Assembly: GCF_001719045.1 (NCBI RefSeq) | Contig: NZ_CP015423.1 | Location: forward strand, 124,001 to 188,000 | Reading direction: 5' to 3' | Length of the DNA stretch: 64,000 nucleotides | Source: Paenibacillus polymyxa | Lineage (GTDB): Bacteria; Bacillota; Bacilli; Paenibacillales; Paenibacillaceae | In this document: positions 54,832 to 64,000 of the stretch, in pieces | Numbering within the stretch: the first letter of the stretch is position 1 | Layout of the letters: each line of letters starts with the position of its first letter | Made by a program: the position numbers and the translations under genes | Notes under the pieces: generated by a model | Told to the model about the DNA's origin: nothing | Database searches by the model: none | The model's input: only the letters and a program-made list of their open reading frames with translations

Positions 54832-54911
54832 CTATGTATTCCATGCCGTCCTGCAAAACCGGCAAATCACATATACAAATTCAGGTGTAATTAGTGTATT
54901 AAAGAATAGAA

Positions 54912-55032
54912 GAAAAAAATCGCCATCTGAGATGACGATTTTACGGAAAGAGCTTGTCTGGTATGTATCCGACTCCTTCGGTTAAGGAGCCTCGTATGTT
55001 CAATCCGAACCCATTCACGTCACAACGCACTA
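54912..55032 (-). ncRNA. Candidate small RNA, about 120 nt
   Basis: A strong promoter (55039-55067) and a terminator (AAAATCG..CGATTTT stem with inner CATC/GATG and seven T on the minus strand, 54912-54942) enclose about 120 nt. It contains an internal hairpin CTCCTTAACCGAAGGAG. The only reading frame is a 25-codon GTG frame (55018-54941) with no ribosome binding site. No known RNA family was recognised. The RNA would run toward, but end before, the Fur-controlled MFS gene. Confidence 0.55.
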
Positions 55033-55038
55033 TTTCAT

Positions 55039-55067
55039 ATTATAGTGGACAATCTCTGGCAGAACAA
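55039..55067 (-). promoter_or_regulatory. Sigma-A promoter of the candidate sRNA
   Basis: TTGTTC and a perfect TATAAT are separated by 17 nt on the minus strand. Confidence 0.65.
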
Positions 55068-55177
55068 GCCATAATAAATAAGTGAGCAATTATTAAAATG
55101 CTCATGTTTTGCTTATGGACGGGCTTAATTACGTTCACCGCTCTGGGCTAGAAGACAGAATAGGAGGCATTGGTTCC

Positions 55178-56095
55178 ATGAGTTATCAAATTAAAATAGA
55201 CACTTCTCCAATTTATGAATTGCTCGGCAGCTTCATGGCCTATGTGACTAAAAAGTGGGTCCAAGATATGGACTTGGGACATGAATGGATCGACAAGGTA
55301 GATGCACGACTACAACATGAAGTTCGTACTGAGCTTGCTACAGCTCAGGATTGCCCTTTTAGCGATTATGACGCACTCTATGCCTGGGCGTTACTTCGAC
55401 CGGAATCGGATGAAATATCTGATTATATCTCTTATTTGGACCACGGTCCGGATAAAGATATGTTTGAGCTGCTCGTTCCGCATATCCCTTTTTTAACCTT
55501 TGAAGAATCTTTACGCATTCGTAAGGTATACGCACCACTCCTTAGATTGTGGGATCGTGATTATTTTCGGGCCTTGGAAGGCGAACTACGTGTGTTGGCA
55601 GAAGAAGACGCTGCGGAAAAACGCATGCTGCTGAGTAAGATGGAACCGGAAGCACTGGTTGAATATGCGACAGCTGGACTAGTCGTGCCACACGTGGAAG
55701 ACCTGGATACAGTAGTCCTATTTCCGGTTGTCCATAATCGCCCGATTAATTCATACTGTTTTTATACCCGCACACTTCTGATCCAGTATCCGGTAGATAT
55801 CCCCGAGGAGAGCGAGGAAGAACCGCCTACGCTTCTGCTACGGCTCACTCGAGCTGTCAATGATCCGCAGCGACTGCGAATTCTACGTTATGTAGCTCAA
55901 GGTCCTAAGTCTCTCGAAGACATGCGCCACGATTTGAGCCGTTTGGAAGATACACTCATGTCTGATATGATGATTTTACGAGTGGCTGGTCTGCTCCGTA
56001 TTCACATCGGACGTTATCATAAGGAAAAATTCAGCATCCGTCCCGATGGCGCGGCTGATTTACAGGTATTTTTGGAATCCTATATTGGATTGTAA
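55178..56095 (+). CDS. ArsR-like winged-helix regulator
   Basis: A 305-residue protein with an N-terminal helical domain (starting MSYQIKIDTSPIYELLGSFM) and a C-terminal winged helix from about residue 222 (TRAVNDPQRLRILRYVAQGP) of the ArsR type. The arrangement is that of uncharacterised Firmicutes regulators in which the N-terminal domain presumably senses a ligand. The ATG at 55178 follows TAGGAGG; the frame from 55109 lacks one. No ArsR metal-binding CxC motif is seen, so metal sensing is unlikely. Confidence 0.8.
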   Translation: MSYQIKIDTSPIYELLGSFMAYVTKKWVQDMDLGHEWIDKVDARLQHEVRTELATAQDCPFSDYDALYAWALLRPESDEISDYISYLDHGPDKDMFELLVPHIPFLTFEESLRIRKVYAPLLRLWDRDYFRALEGELRVLAEEDAAEKRMLLSKMEPEALVEYATAGLVVPHVEDLDTVVLFPVVHNRPINSYCFYTRTLLIQYPVDIPEESEEEPPTLLLRLTRAVNDPQRLRILRYVAQGPKSLEDMRHDLSRLEDTLMSDMMILRVAGLLRIHIGRYHKEKFSIRPDGAADLQVFLESYIGL

Positions 56096-56161
56096 TTTGA
56101 ATTGTACTTTTAGTTATAACCGAAGCAGCGTTAAAGCTTTGGCTTGGAAGGAGTATGCATC

Positions 56162-56926
56162 ATGTCGTATCCGAAGCAGCACATTTTATTTGATCTTGAT
56201 GACACCTTAGTCCACTGCAACAAGTATTTTGACCTTATCCTCAACCACTTTTTCGATTTGCTTCAGGAATGGTTTGCAACTCATAACCTAACGAAAAATA
56301 CGATTCGTGAAAAACAAATCGAAATTGATGTGGCTGGAGTTCATCAGGTGGGCTTTGCCAGCGAGCATTTCCCACAATCTCTGATAGATACGTACCAATT
56401 TTTCTCGGAACAATTCGGACGCCGTCTCGATTCACGGGAAGAGCAGGAGCTTCGCTCTCTTGGCCGAAGTGTATACGAACAGGAAATCGAACCGTATCCA
56501 GGCATGGTCGAAACGCTGAACTCCCTCCAAAAAGCAGGGCATTCCCTTCATCTTTATACTGGTGGTGAGCAGATCATTCAAGAAAGAAAGATTGAACAAA
56601 TGAAACTGGCTACCTACTTTGATGACCGCATCTACATTCGTCAGCATAAAAATGTTGAAGCACTGGAAGAAATCATCCAGATGAATCGCTTGGACCGAAG
56701 CATCACCTGGATGATCGGGAATTCTCTGCGCACTGATGTATCTCCAGCCCTTGCCGCAGGTATTCATGCTGTCTATCTCAAGCAGCCTAAGGAATGGATT
56801 TACAATATGGTTGAATTGCAAAAAAACGTGAACTCCGTGATGTATACGATACAGAAGCTGACGGAAGTACCACGGGTTATCCACGAAAGCATACAATTAC
56901 ATCAACAAAAAAGGACCCTCGGATAG
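56162..56926 (+). CDS. HAD-family hydrolase
   Basis: A 254-residue phosphatase-like protein. HAD motif I is FDLDDTLVH (about residues 9-17), a helical cap follows, motif II lies in LYTGGEQIIQ, motif III at the lysine of RQHKNVEAL, and motif IV in WMIGNSLRTDVSPALAAG. AAGGAG precedes the ATG at 56162. The last codons and the stop lie inside the terminator hairpin, so the C-terminus (KRTLG) is fixed by RNA structure. Substrate unknown. Confidence 0.87.
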   Translation: MSYPKQHILFDLDDTLVHCNKYFDLILNHFFDLLQEWFATHNLTKNTIREKQIEIDVAGVHQVGFASEHFPQSLIDTYQFFSEQFGRRLDSREEQELRSLGRSVYEQEIEPYPGMVETLNSLQKAGHSLHLYTGGEQIIQERKIEQMKLATYFDDRIYIRQHKNVEALEEIIQMNRLDRSITWMIGNSLRTDVSPALAAGIHAVYLKQPKEWIYNMVELQKNVNSVMYTIQKLTEVPRVIHESIQLHQQKRTLG

Positions 56927-56938
56927 GGTCCCTTTTTT
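56905..56938 (+). terminator. Terminator overlapping the HAD stop codon
   Basis: GGACCCT and AGGGTCC pair around the loop that contains the TAG stop, followed by TTTTTT. Confidence 0.85.
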
Positions 56939-56995
56939 GTATTTAAATTGTTATTCAACCTTTGTTTCAGCCAAAATAGTGGTCTAAACCCTGTC

Positions 56996-59353
56996 TCAGG
57001 ATTCCTCTCGAACGCTAAGTTGTCCTGTACCTGGTTCATTCAGAATAATTCGCGCTTTGACGGTCGATTCATCTTTACGCTTAAAAGACAACAATTGCGT
57101 CTGTCCCTTTGTCAACAGAGACTTGAGCATCGTTTCGGTAATCTGCTTGCCAGCATATTCCTTCCAGACGACAAAACCACAGCCCTGCTTGTAGTGGCTG
57201 CACCCATACCCTTTACGCCCTTCAATAATGCTTCCGCCACAATTAGAGCATGGGCAGCTACCCAAAGCTTGCCTTTGGCTCACTGAAATGCCTGAGTGTC
57301 CGTCGGAAGAGCTGCGTGCAACGGAACCTGCTGTTCCTGCAGCACGACTTGCTGGTGGTGCTGCTTGCTCCAGCGTTGCGCTTCCAGCGTTACCACCGCG
57401 TCCTGATGTAGCACGCCCCACCCCCTTGGCGGCGGTGCGTCCACTCGCACGTGCACTACGTGCGCCTTCTTTTCCAGCCGCACGCTTCCCCCTTGCTTCC
57501 TCGCCAAAGGCATTGGCCGGAGCCGGTGGCTGCTGCCTCACCTTGTCAATGATGGACAACGTAAATCTTTTAACGTTATCCATAAATTTCTCCTGAGCCG
57601 CCTCACCCTTGGAAATTTGATGTAGACGACGTTCCCATTGACCTGTCATCTCCGGCGAGGCTAATAGATCAACCCCGGCATGACGGATCAGATCAATAGC
57701 CATCTTTCCCTTTTCCGTAATAAGAATCTTTTTGCCCTTCATTTCAATATAGCCAACCTTTTTCAATCGTTCAATTGTGGCAGCCCGTGTGGCAGGTGTG
57801 CCTAAGCCGGCATCCTTCATGACCTCACGTAATTCCTCATTCTCCATCTGTTTGCCCGCGCTTTCCATCGCCTTAAGCAATGTACCCTCCGTGTAGCTTT
57901 TGGGGGGCTGAGTTGCCTTTTCTTTCATCTCAGCGCGAACACACTCCACCGGACGCCCCGCATCAATCTCAAACTTCTTGTCCGTCCACTCGTCCGTTTC
58001 CTCTTCATCCTCTTTTTTCGATGATTTGCTCTTTTTACCTTTATCCTGGTCAACCTTACTTAAAACCACTTTCCATCCCAAGGAAAGAAGCTCTTTGATA
58101 TTTGTTTTAAACAGATGCTTGTCCACCTGCGTCATTACGGTATGCATTTTATATTCAGCAGGCGGAAAAAAATGCGACAAAAACCTACGAATAACCAGGT
58201 CATATACATTTTGTTCCTCCTTGCTTAGCGTACCTGGTCTTTTTAACGTTGGCAGAATAGCATGGTGATCCTCAACACGAGATGGATTGCAGACCGATTT
58301 ATTCTGTTTATGGACCAAGTTGGGGTTGGCTTGTTGTACCAGATCAGCATAAGGACCTGTCCCCAGCATCCGTAGCGCCTTGTGCATGCCGTCTATATTT
58401 TGCTCTGTTACATAGTTAGAATTAGTACGAGGGTAGGAAATGACCTTGTGACGCTCATAAAGCGCTTGTGCCACATCTAGTGTTTTTTTGGCCGAATAAC
58501 CGTACTTGGCATTCGCCTCGCGTTGAAGCAACGTTAAATCGTACAATTTAAAAGGATACTCTTTTGTCTGCTTTGTGTCATATTTGGTGATTTTACCCGT
58601 TTTTCCGCGAACGGCCGCAGCGATCGCCTCAGCTTCCTCCGGCTTCGTCAGCCGATCCCCCTGCCACGCACCTTTGTACTTGATCTGATCTTGCTTGAAT
58701 TCAGCCCACACATCATAGAAGGTTTGAGACTGAAATGCCTCAATTTCCTTTTCCCGGTCATGAATCAGTGCCAGCACGGGAGTCTGCACCCGTCCTACTG
58801 ACAGCAGTGTATTATGACGTGTTGTGAACGCTCTGGAAGCATTCATTCCGATCAGCCAATCCGCTTCACTTCGTGCCCTTGCAGCTTGAGTCAGAAATTC
58901 AAATTCTGAAGCATCTCGCAATCGTTCAAAGCCTGTCGCAATACTCTCCGCTGTCAAATCTGAAATCCACAGTCGCTTAACTGGCTGATGCAACTTCAAT
59001 TGCTGTTGAATCAACGCAAAAATATATTGCCCTTCCCGTCCAGCATCACAAGCATTTACGATGGCATTGCAGCGTTTAGCCAGTTCACCAATTATTTTCA
59101 GCTGATCCTTTGTTTTCGGATTCGGTACAATTTTGAACTGCTCAGGGATAATAGGAAGATCCTTAATATTCCATCGTTTGTACTTAGTATCGTATGCATC
59201 CGGCTCAGCCAAACCCAGCAAATGTCCGATCGCCCAGGTTACAATGTATTTCTCCCCTTCCAAATAGGTACGGTTATTTTTTGCCCGCGGCTCCATAACG
59301 GCGGCAATCGTCCGTCCCATATCTGGTTTCTCAGCAATAATCAACGTCTTCAT
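56996..59353 (-). CDS. topB: DNA topoisomerase III
   Basis: A 785-residue type IA topoisomerase that relaxes and decatenates DNA. The Toprim domain (residues 1-150) shows IIAEKPDMGRTIAAVM and ACDAGREGQYI. The nucleophile is Y307 in ISYPRTNSNYV. The core ends near residue 605. Residues about 609-690 are an Ala/Gly/Arg/Ser-rich low-complexity linker, longer than in Bacillus TopB, followed by a zinc-ribbon-like end (CPCSNCGG and CSHYKQGCGF). It is a single gene. Confidence 0.95.
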   Translation of the reverse strand: MKTLIIAEKPDMGRTIAAVMEPRAKNNRTYLEGEKYIVTWAIGHLLGLAEPDAYDTKYKRWNIKDLPIIPEQFKIVPNPKTKDQLKIIGELAKRCNAIVNACDAGREGQYIFALIQQQLKLHQPVKRLWISDLTAESIATGFERLRDASEFEFLTQAARARSEADWLIGMNASRAFTTRHNTLLSVGRVQTPVLALIHDREKEIEAFQSQTFYDVWAEFKQDQIKYKGAWQGDRLTKPEEAEAIAAAVRGKTGKITKYDTKQTKEYPFKLYDLTLLQREANAKYGYSAKKTLDVAQALYERHKVISYPRTNSNYVTEQNIDGMHKALRMLGTGPYADLVQQANPNLVHKQNKSVCNPSRVEDHHAILPTLKRPGTLSKEEQNVYDLVIRRFLSHFFPPAEYKMHTVMTQVDKHLFKTNIKELLSLGWKVVLSKVDQDKGKKSKSSKKEDEEETDEWTDKKFEIDAGRPVECVRAEMKEKATQPPKSYTEGTLLKAMESAGKQMENEELREVMKDAGLGTPATRAATIERLKKVGYIEMKGKKILITEKGKMAIDLIRHAGVDLLASPEMTGQWERRLHQISKGEAAQEKFMDNVKRFTLSIIDKVRQQPPAPANAFGEEARGKRAAGKEGARSARASGRTAAKGVGRATSGRGGNAGSATLEQAAPPASRAAGTAGSVARSSSDGHSGISVSQRQALGSCPCSNCGGSIIEGRKGYGCSHYKQGCGFVVWKEYAGKQITETMLKSLLTKGQTQLLSFKRKDESTVKARIILNEPGTGQLSVREES

Positions 59354-59452
59354 TCATACTCCATTCCTTCCTGACGGCCTTCTGTTTCTCCTCCATGAAT
59401 CATACATATACATGGAATGTTAATGAAAACACAGGTATCCCGGCCTCATGCA

Positions 59453-59483
59453 AAAGGAGCCTTCTCCCGACGAAAGCTCCTTT
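59453..59483 (-). terminator. Possible terminator or attenuator before topB
   Basis: An 8-bp stem with a 15-nt loop and a short T-run on the minus strand, 100 bp before the topB start. Confidence 0.4.
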
Positions 59484-59828
59484 GTAAATTCATTTAGTCA
59501 AACGCTTCAACAATATACGTGTATTATACCATAGATACCATGGTTCTCTCAGGTCATGATTTTATAAAGTCAACAAAAGTTATGTAGATGTTAATTTATA
59601 TTACATAAGAATCGGCTTTTATCTAATTTTCTTGTGAAATAATCCTTTTTTCTATAAAAAAATCTACACTAAACACCCCTTTTTATGTTATGATCAATTT
59701 AGATAAGAAATATATGGTGATACGATTAAATTTAAGTTATGTTATATAACATATATTTCACAATGTTTCACAGCTCAATAATCATTTATTCATTTTTCGC
59801 TTCTGGCAGACTCAGCTTGAAATACAAT

Positions 59829-59854
59829 AAAGCCCCATCCGAAGATGGAGCTTT
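59829..59854 (-). terminator. Terminator of gltD
   Basis: AAAGCTCCATC pairs with GATGGGGCTTT around a CGAA-type tetraloop, followed by ATTGTATTT on the minus strand. Confidence 0.75.
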
Positions 59855-59881
59855 GACTGATCCCTAACATGAAATTTATAA

Positions 59882-61369
59882 TTACACCAAAACGGTAGCG
59901 CCCATGAGGTATTTATCAACTTCTCGTGCAGCTTCTCGACCTTCATTAATAGCCCACACGACAAGACTTTGTCCGCGACGCATATCACCTGCAGCAAAAA
60001 CCTTATCCACATTAGTAACATATTTTCCATAACGTGCTTTAACGTTGGAACGACGGTCCGTCTCCAAACCAATTTGCTCTACAATCGTTTGCTCAGGACC
60101 ATCAAATCCAATGGCAATAAGAGCGATTTGTGCAGGGAATACGCGCTCCGTACCTGGAATCGGTTGATAGATTTTGCGCCCAGTTTCATCAACAATCCGT
60201 TGAATTTGAATGGTGTGTAGCTCTTTCAGATTACCGTTCTCATCACCTACAAATTTGGTCGTCATGATGGAGAACTCACGTGGATCTTCTCCGAACAACG
60301 CCTTAGCTTCTTCCTGTGCATAATCGAGAGAATACACGTTTGGAAATTGCGGCCAAGGATTGGCAATCGGGTCACGCTCCATAGGCGCTTTGGTGTGTGT
60401 GCCAAATTGAGTGACACTCCGACATCCATGACGCAAAGAAGTAGCTACACAGTCCGAACCCGTATCACCGCCACCGATTACAATAACGTCCTTACCTTGG
60501 GAAGACAAATAGTTGCCATCTTCCAGATTGGAGTCCAAGTAACTTTTGATGGTACCATTCAGATAATCCATCGCATAATGAACACCCTTTAAATCGCTAC
60601 CTTCAATGTTGAATTCTCTTGGCTTCGTAGAACCACCGCATAGGACAACAGCATCATATTCAGCAATCAACTGATCGGTAGGGATATCTTTGCCAATTTC
60701 CGTATTTGTGATGAATTGAATACCTTCAGCCTCCAGCAAATCCACACGCCGCTGAACAACCTTCTTATCCAATTTCATGGACGGTATGCCATACATCAAT
60801 AATCCACCCACACGATCTGCACGCTCATACACAGTCACGCTGTGCCCTGCTTTGTTAAGCTGTGCAGCCGCAGCCAAACCTGCCGGACCCGAACCGACAA
60901 CAGCCACTCGTTTGCCTGTACGCTTTTCTGGCGGATTAGGGACAACCCAGCCTTCCTCAAAACCCTTTTCGATAATAGCTTCCTCAATGGTTTTAATTGT
61001 AACAGACTGTCCGATCAGGCCGACTGTACACGAACCTTCACATGGCGCAGGACAGACACGACCTGTAAATTCCGGGAAGTTATTTGTTTTGTGCAGCCGC
61101 TCTAGCGCTTCCTTCCACAAACCACGGTATACGAGATTGTTCCATTCCGGAATGAGATTATGAACCGGGCAGCCTAAAGTTGCTCCCATGATATCCATCC
61201 CCGTATGACAATAAGGAGTTCCGCAGTCCATACAACGCGCCCCTTGGGTACGCAGCTCTTCTTCAGACATATGCTTATGGAATTCTTCCCAATCCTTTAT
61301 ACGCTCTGCCGGGTCCCGGTCTGTAGGAAGCTGTCGTGTGTATTCCATAAATCCAGTTGGTGTAGACAT
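59882..61369 (-). CDS. gltD: Glutamate synthase, small subunit (NADPH)
   Basis: A 495-residue flavoprotein that passes electrons from NADPH to the large GltB/GltA subunit for glutamate formation. Cysteines of the iron-sulfur region are in [12 protein letters not shown] and CPAPCEGSC, the FAD loop is [17 protein letters not shown], and the NADPH loop is [11 protein letters not shown]. The ATG at 61369 follows GGGGGAAC. The large-subunit gene is not in the window, so the two are probably separate here or outside on the right. Confidence 0.95.
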   Translation of the reverse strand: MSTPTGFMEYTRQLPTDRDPAERIKDWEEFHKHMSEEELRTQGARCMDCGTPYCHTGMDIMGATLGCPVHNLIPEWNNLVYRGLWKEALERLHKTNNFPEFTGRVCPAPCEGSCTVGLIGQSVTIKTIEEAIIEKGFEEGWVVPNPPEKRTGKRVAVVGSGPAGLAAAAQLNKAGHSVTVYERADRVGGLLMYGIPSMKLDKKVVQRRVDLLEAEGIQFITNTEIGKDIPTDQLIAEYDAVVLCGGSTKPREFNIEGSDLKGVHYAMDYLNGTIKSYLDSNLEDGNYLSSQGKDVIVIGGGDTGSDCVATSLRHGCRSVTQFGTHTKAPMERDPIANPWPQFPNVYSLDYAQEEAKALFGEDPREFSIMTTKFVGDENGNLKELHTIQIQRIVDETGRKIYQPIPGTERVFPAQIALIAIGFDGPEQTIVEQIGLETDRRSNVKARYGKYVTNVDKVFAAGDMRRGQSLVVWAINEGREAAREVDKYLMGATVLV

Positions 61370-61605
61370 GTTACGTTCCCCCATCTCTTCGCTTATGAAC
61401 CCCGATCATCCATTCAGAATTTAAGTCAAATTCGAATTTGCCTGTTGTATTATGAAAGGGTCTGTTCTCGTTGAATTTGATTTATTGTATCACAATACAG
61501 CGTAAAAGTAATGAAAACTTATGCAACTTTTTGCATCAACACCAAAAGGATTTTTTATATGGTTTATTAATTTTTCAAATGAGTGGGGTCGGATACAGTC
61601 TATTC

Positions 61606-62094
61606 TTATTCTGTTTTCTCGTAAACAACAAAACGGTACTCATATGGATTTCTGTCATCCTTGATACCCGGAGTCTCACTAACTATATTCCAACCGTTCC
61701 AATCCAGCTCGGGGAACGTTGTATCACCTTCAAAAGTCTCCTCAATCCGAGTCACAATCAGCCGATCGGCATGTGGCCAAAACAGTGCATAAATTTCTGC
61801 TCCTCCAATGACCATTAGCTCCTCCTGTTTTGCTAATTGGAGCCCTTCTTCCAGTGAATGAATCACTTCCGCACCTTCCACCCGATAGCGCTGATCTCGA
61901 GTCAAGACGACGTTACGTCGGTTTGGCAGGCTTTTTCCTCCAAAGGATTCCCACGTCTTGCGCCCCATGAGTACCGTTTTATTAATCGTCTGCTCTTTGA
62001 AAAAGGCCATGTCTCTAGGGAGGCGCCAGGGAAGTTTGTTATCCCGGCCAATCACACCATTTTGTGCCATAGCCCATATCATTGAAATGCCCAT
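61606..62094 (-). CDS. folA: Dihydrofolate reductase
   Basis: A 162-residue enzyme that reduces dihydrofolate. Family markers are WAMAQNGVIGRDNKLPW, the catalytic acid D28, the NADPH motif MGRKTWESFGG and VIGGAEIYALF. It lies 17 bp after thyA, an arrangement that links thymidylate formation with folate recycling. GAGGTGG precedes the ATG. Confidence 0.96.
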   Translation of the reverse strand: MGISMIWAMAQNGVIGRDNKLPWRLPRDMAFFKEQTINKTVLMGRKTWESFGGKSLPNRRNVVLTRDQRYRVEGAEVIHSLEEGLQLAKQEELMVIGGAEIYALFWPHADRLIVTRIEETFEGDTTFPELDWNGWNIVSETPGIKDDRNPYEYRFVVYEKTE

Positions 62095-62111
62095 TTTTCC
62101 ACCTCCTCTAA

Positions 62112-62906
62112 TCAGATGGCGACAGGCGCCTTAATCCCTGGATGATACTCGTAATTTTCAAAAGCAAAATCGTCATAGGTATAATCAAAAATCGAATCCG
62201 GTTTGCGCAGAATTTTTAACTGAGGCAACGGATAAGGATCACGTTCCAGCTGTGTATGCACTTGTTGCATATGATTTGAATAAATATGCACATCGCCACC
62301 TGACCAAATAAATTCGCCGGGCTCCAAACCACACTGCTGTGCAACCATATGCGTAAGCAATGCATAACTCGCGATATTGAACGGCAGCCCTAGAAAGGTA
62401 TCCACAGAACGCATTGTTAGCATACAGGAAAGCTTTCCTCCAGCTACATAGAACTGAAATACAAAGTGACATGGCGGCAACTTCATGGATTCGATTTCTG
62501 CCACATTCCAAGCACTGACGATGTGTCGACGTGAGTCCGGATTGTTTTTAATAGCCTCTATGACATTCGCAATTTGATCAATATGTTGCCCGTCTGTTGT
62601 TTCCCACGAGCGCCATTGCGATCCATATACAGGCCCCAGATTCCCCTGCTCGTCCGCCCACTCATCCCAAATGGTAACTCCGTTCTCCTTGAGATAAGAA
62701 ATGTTGGTATCTCCCCGCAAAAACCATAACAGCTCATGAATAACGGATTTCAAATGAACTCTTTTGGTGGTCACCAAGGGAAAGCCCTTGGCCAGATCAA
62801 AACGGAGTTGTCTTCCGAAAACAGATAGTGTCCCCGTTCCTGTACGATCCTCTTTTTTTACTCCATTCTCTAAAATATCCTCCAGCAGTTCCAAATAGTT
62901 GCGCAC
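62112..62906 (-). CDS. thyA: Thymidylate synthase
   Basis: A 264-residue enzyme that methylates dUMP. The catalytic cysteine is C146 in [31 protein letters not shown] and the folate-binding [10 protein letters not shown] are intact. The start is GTG at 62906, chosen because AAAGGAGAGG lies just upstream and because the length then equals the 264 residues of Escherichia coli ThyA; the longer frame to 62945 adds unconserved residues. Confidence 0.96.
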   Translation of the reverse strand: MRNYLELLEDILENGVKKEDRTGTGTLSVFGRQLRFDLAKGFPLVTTKRVHLKSVIHELLWFLRGDTNISYLKENGVTIWDEWADEQGNLGPVYGSQWRSWETTDGQHIDQIANVIEAIKNNPDSRRHIVSAWNVAEIESMKLPPCHFVFQFYVAGGKLSCMLTMRSVDTFLGLPFNIASYALLTHMVAQQCGLEPGEFIWSGGDVHIYSNHMQQVHTQLERDPYPLPQLKILRKPDSIFDYTYDDFAFENYEYHPGIKAPVAI

Positions 62907-63069
62907 GTTATTCCTCTCCTTTGAGCATGAATAAAAACCTGGCATCGCCAGATTCTAATCTTTAAAATTCTTTTTCTGCACCAATATCTATATTTAGTTT
63001 ATCATGTACGGTGCTTCGTTGACCATGTACTGTGTGAATTTTCATAGTAGTCCTGAAAATCCTAAAGTT

Positions 63070-63115
63070 TGAAAAAAAAGAGACAAAGAGCGCAGATATA
63101 GCGCTCCTTGCCTCT
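63070..63115 (-). terminator. Terminator of lpdA
   Basis: GAGCGC and GCGCTC pair around AGATATA, extended by partly matched CAA/TTG arms, and followed by a long T-run on the minus strand. Confidence 0.82.
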
Positions 63116-63160
63116 CTTTGTCATGTATGAAAACCAAAAACGAGATAATGAAAAATGGTA

Positions 63161-64000
63161 TTAGCGACGTGGTGCCAATGCATGGATCGGATGACCCAGC
63201 ACGACTTCCGCTGCTTCCATAACGATTTCGCCCAATGTAGGGTGAGCATGAATAGTCAAGGAGATATCTTCGAGTGTAGCACCCATTTCAATCGCCAGAC
63301 CCAGCTCAGCAATAAGGTTGGAAGCTTCCAGACCTACGATTTGCGTACCCAGTACCAGACCTGTGTCAGCGTCAGCTACGATTTTCACAAAACCTTCAGC
63401 AGCGTTCAGGGAAACCGCACGACCGTTTGCTCCATAAGAGAACTTGCCAACTTTGACATTGTAGCCTTTTTCTTTGGCTTCTGTCTCTGTGTAGCCTACG
63501 CTGGAGCATTCTGGATCTGTGAAAACGACAGCTGGCATACATTTGTAATCTACTACAGACGGCTCGCCTGCGATTGCTTCAGCAGCCACTTTACCTTCGT
63601 AAGAAGCTTTGTGTGCCAGAGCAAGACCAGCTACGATATCGCCGATTGCAAAGATGTGAGGAATGCTAGTACGTCCTTGGTGATCAACTTTCACCATTCC
63701 GCGCTCATCCAGTTCTACGCCGATCAGATCCAGACCCAGTTCACCGTCTGTGTTTGGACGACGTCCAACAGTTACAAGCAGATAATCAGCAGTTACTTCT
63801 TTACTTTCGCCGTTAACGGAGAATTTCACCGTTACGTCTTTATCTGTTTGCTCTGCACTTTCCGCTTTAGCACCAGTGAAGATTTCGATACCAGTTTTCT
63901 TCATGCTTTTCGCAACGATCGAAGTCATATCTTTGTCGAAACCAGGAAGCACTGTATCCATACCTTCAATGATCGTTACTTTGGAACCGAATTTGGAGTA
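63161..64000 (-). CDS. lpdA: Dihydrolipoyl dehydrogenase, 5' end outside window
   Basis: The last 280 codons of the E3 subunit of 2-oxo acid dehydrogenase complexes; the frame continues past the right edge. YSKFGSKVTIIEG begins the NAD domain, IPHIFAIGDIVAGLALAH binds FAD, VFTDPECSSVGYTE lies at the start of the interface domain, and the catalytic His-Glu pair is in TIHAHPTLGEIVMEA. The N-terminal redox disulfide is not visible here. Neighbouring pdh genes would be expected to the right. Confidence 0.95.
   Translation of the reverse strand, partial: YSKFGSKVTIIEGMDTVLPGFDKDMTSIVAKSMKKTGIEIFTGAKAESAEQTDKDVTVKFSVNGESKEVTADYLLVTVGRRPNTDGELGLDLIGVELDERGMVKVDHQGRTSIPHIFAIGDIVAGLALAHKASYEGKVAAEAIAGEPSVVDYKCMPAVVFTDPECSSVGYTETEAKEKGYNVKVGKFSYGANGRAVSLNAAEGFVKIVADADTGLVLGTQIVGLEASNLIAELGLAIEMGATLEDISLTIHAHPTLGEIVMEAAEVVLGHPIHALAPRR

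Larger units (their letters stand above)
54739..55177. other. Intergenic region with Fur box and candidate sRNA
   Basis: About 440 bases without a protein gene. They hold the MFS leader and Fur box (54817-54831), a terminator and promoter pair on the minus strand that defines a possible RNA (54912-55032), and the ribosome binding site of the next gene. Confidence 0.6.
59354..59881. other. Intergenic region upstream of topB
   Basis: About 530 AT-rich bases without a gene. It contains a hairpin AAAGGAGC/GCTCCTTT at 59453-59483 with TTTT on the minus strand (possible attenuator or terminator before topB), a 16-bp palindrome TATGTTATATAACATA at 59738-59753 and the gltD terminator. Confidence 0.5.

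Noticed and set aside
54941..55018. 25-codon GTG frame within the candidate sRNA
   Set aside because: No Shine-Dalgarno sequence and the stop lies at the terminator stem; kept only as an alternative reading of the RNA.
59738..59753. 16-bp palindrome TATGTTATATAACATA as a dif-like or GlnR/TnrA site
   Set aside because: Arm and spacer lengths do not fit dif (11-6-11), and the spacing is too short for the TGTNA-N7-TNACA box.
1..64000. CRISPR arrays, tRNA or rRNA genes, prophage modules
   Set aside because: No spaced repeats, no tRNA-like cloverleaf or rRNA sequence, and no structural phage genes were seen on reading both strands.

Overview
The window looks like chromosome of a Paenibacillus, most likely of the P. 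polymyxa group. I infer this from low to moderate GC, strong AGGAGG ribosome binding sites, frequent TTG and GTG starts, the rbsRKDACB order, a GH74 xyloglucanase with X2 and CBM3 modules, an AiiA-type lactonase and a c-di-AMP riboswitch. No database was searched. I found no tRNA, rRNA, CRISPR array or prophage.

Left part (1-31 kb): a cut-off ROK regulator and a DinB-like protein come first. A short segment (1478-3370) follows, carrying a tyrosine recombinase between two dif-like sites, next to an acyl-homoserine-lactone lactonase gene and a decayed IS3-type transposase. Then comes a Fur-controlled siderophore uptake cluster (two FecCD permeases, two binding lipoproteins, one exporter-fold ABC protein), the ribose operon, a DsbA-like protein, an SDR protein without the usual catalytic pair, a stalk-domain protein and an AEC transporter. 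The xyloglucanase gene is flanked by a 35-nt direct repeat. After it lie an M20 amidohydrolase, a doubly deleted oligopeptide ABC ATPase pseudogene, an XerS-like recombinase and moeA-mobB.

Middle (31-44 kb): a compact agr-like cassette at 31298-32811 encodes a sensor-like membrane protein without kinase, AgrB, a 43-residue AgrD-like peptide without cysteine, and a 65-residue protein. It is followed by a pspA-DUF350-DUF4178-DUF4247 operon behind a near-perfect sigma-W/ECF-type promoter, an old yellow enzyme, a polysaccharide deacetylase, a third dif-like site, a LysM-3D wall protein under a ydaO/yuaA riboswitch, an amino-acid ABC transporter, an M20 peptidase and a protein with a His/Cys/Ser-rich tail.

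Right part (44-64 kb): glycogen synthesis genes glgBA and divergent glgC, a four-gene operon (ABC ATPase, FG-GAP-like lipoprotein, response regulator, histidine kinase), an MFS transporter with a Fur box, a candidate small RNA, an ArsR-like regulator, a HAD phosphatase, topB, gltD, thyA-folA and the 3' part of lpdA.

The observations most worth following are the cysteine-less agr-like cassette, the recombinase flanked by dif-like sites, the repeat-flanked xyloglucanase gene, and the candidate sRNA at about 54.9-55.03 kb. Functions rest on family motifs recognised by eye. Operators, terminators and promoters were found by reading the sequence and have not been tested.
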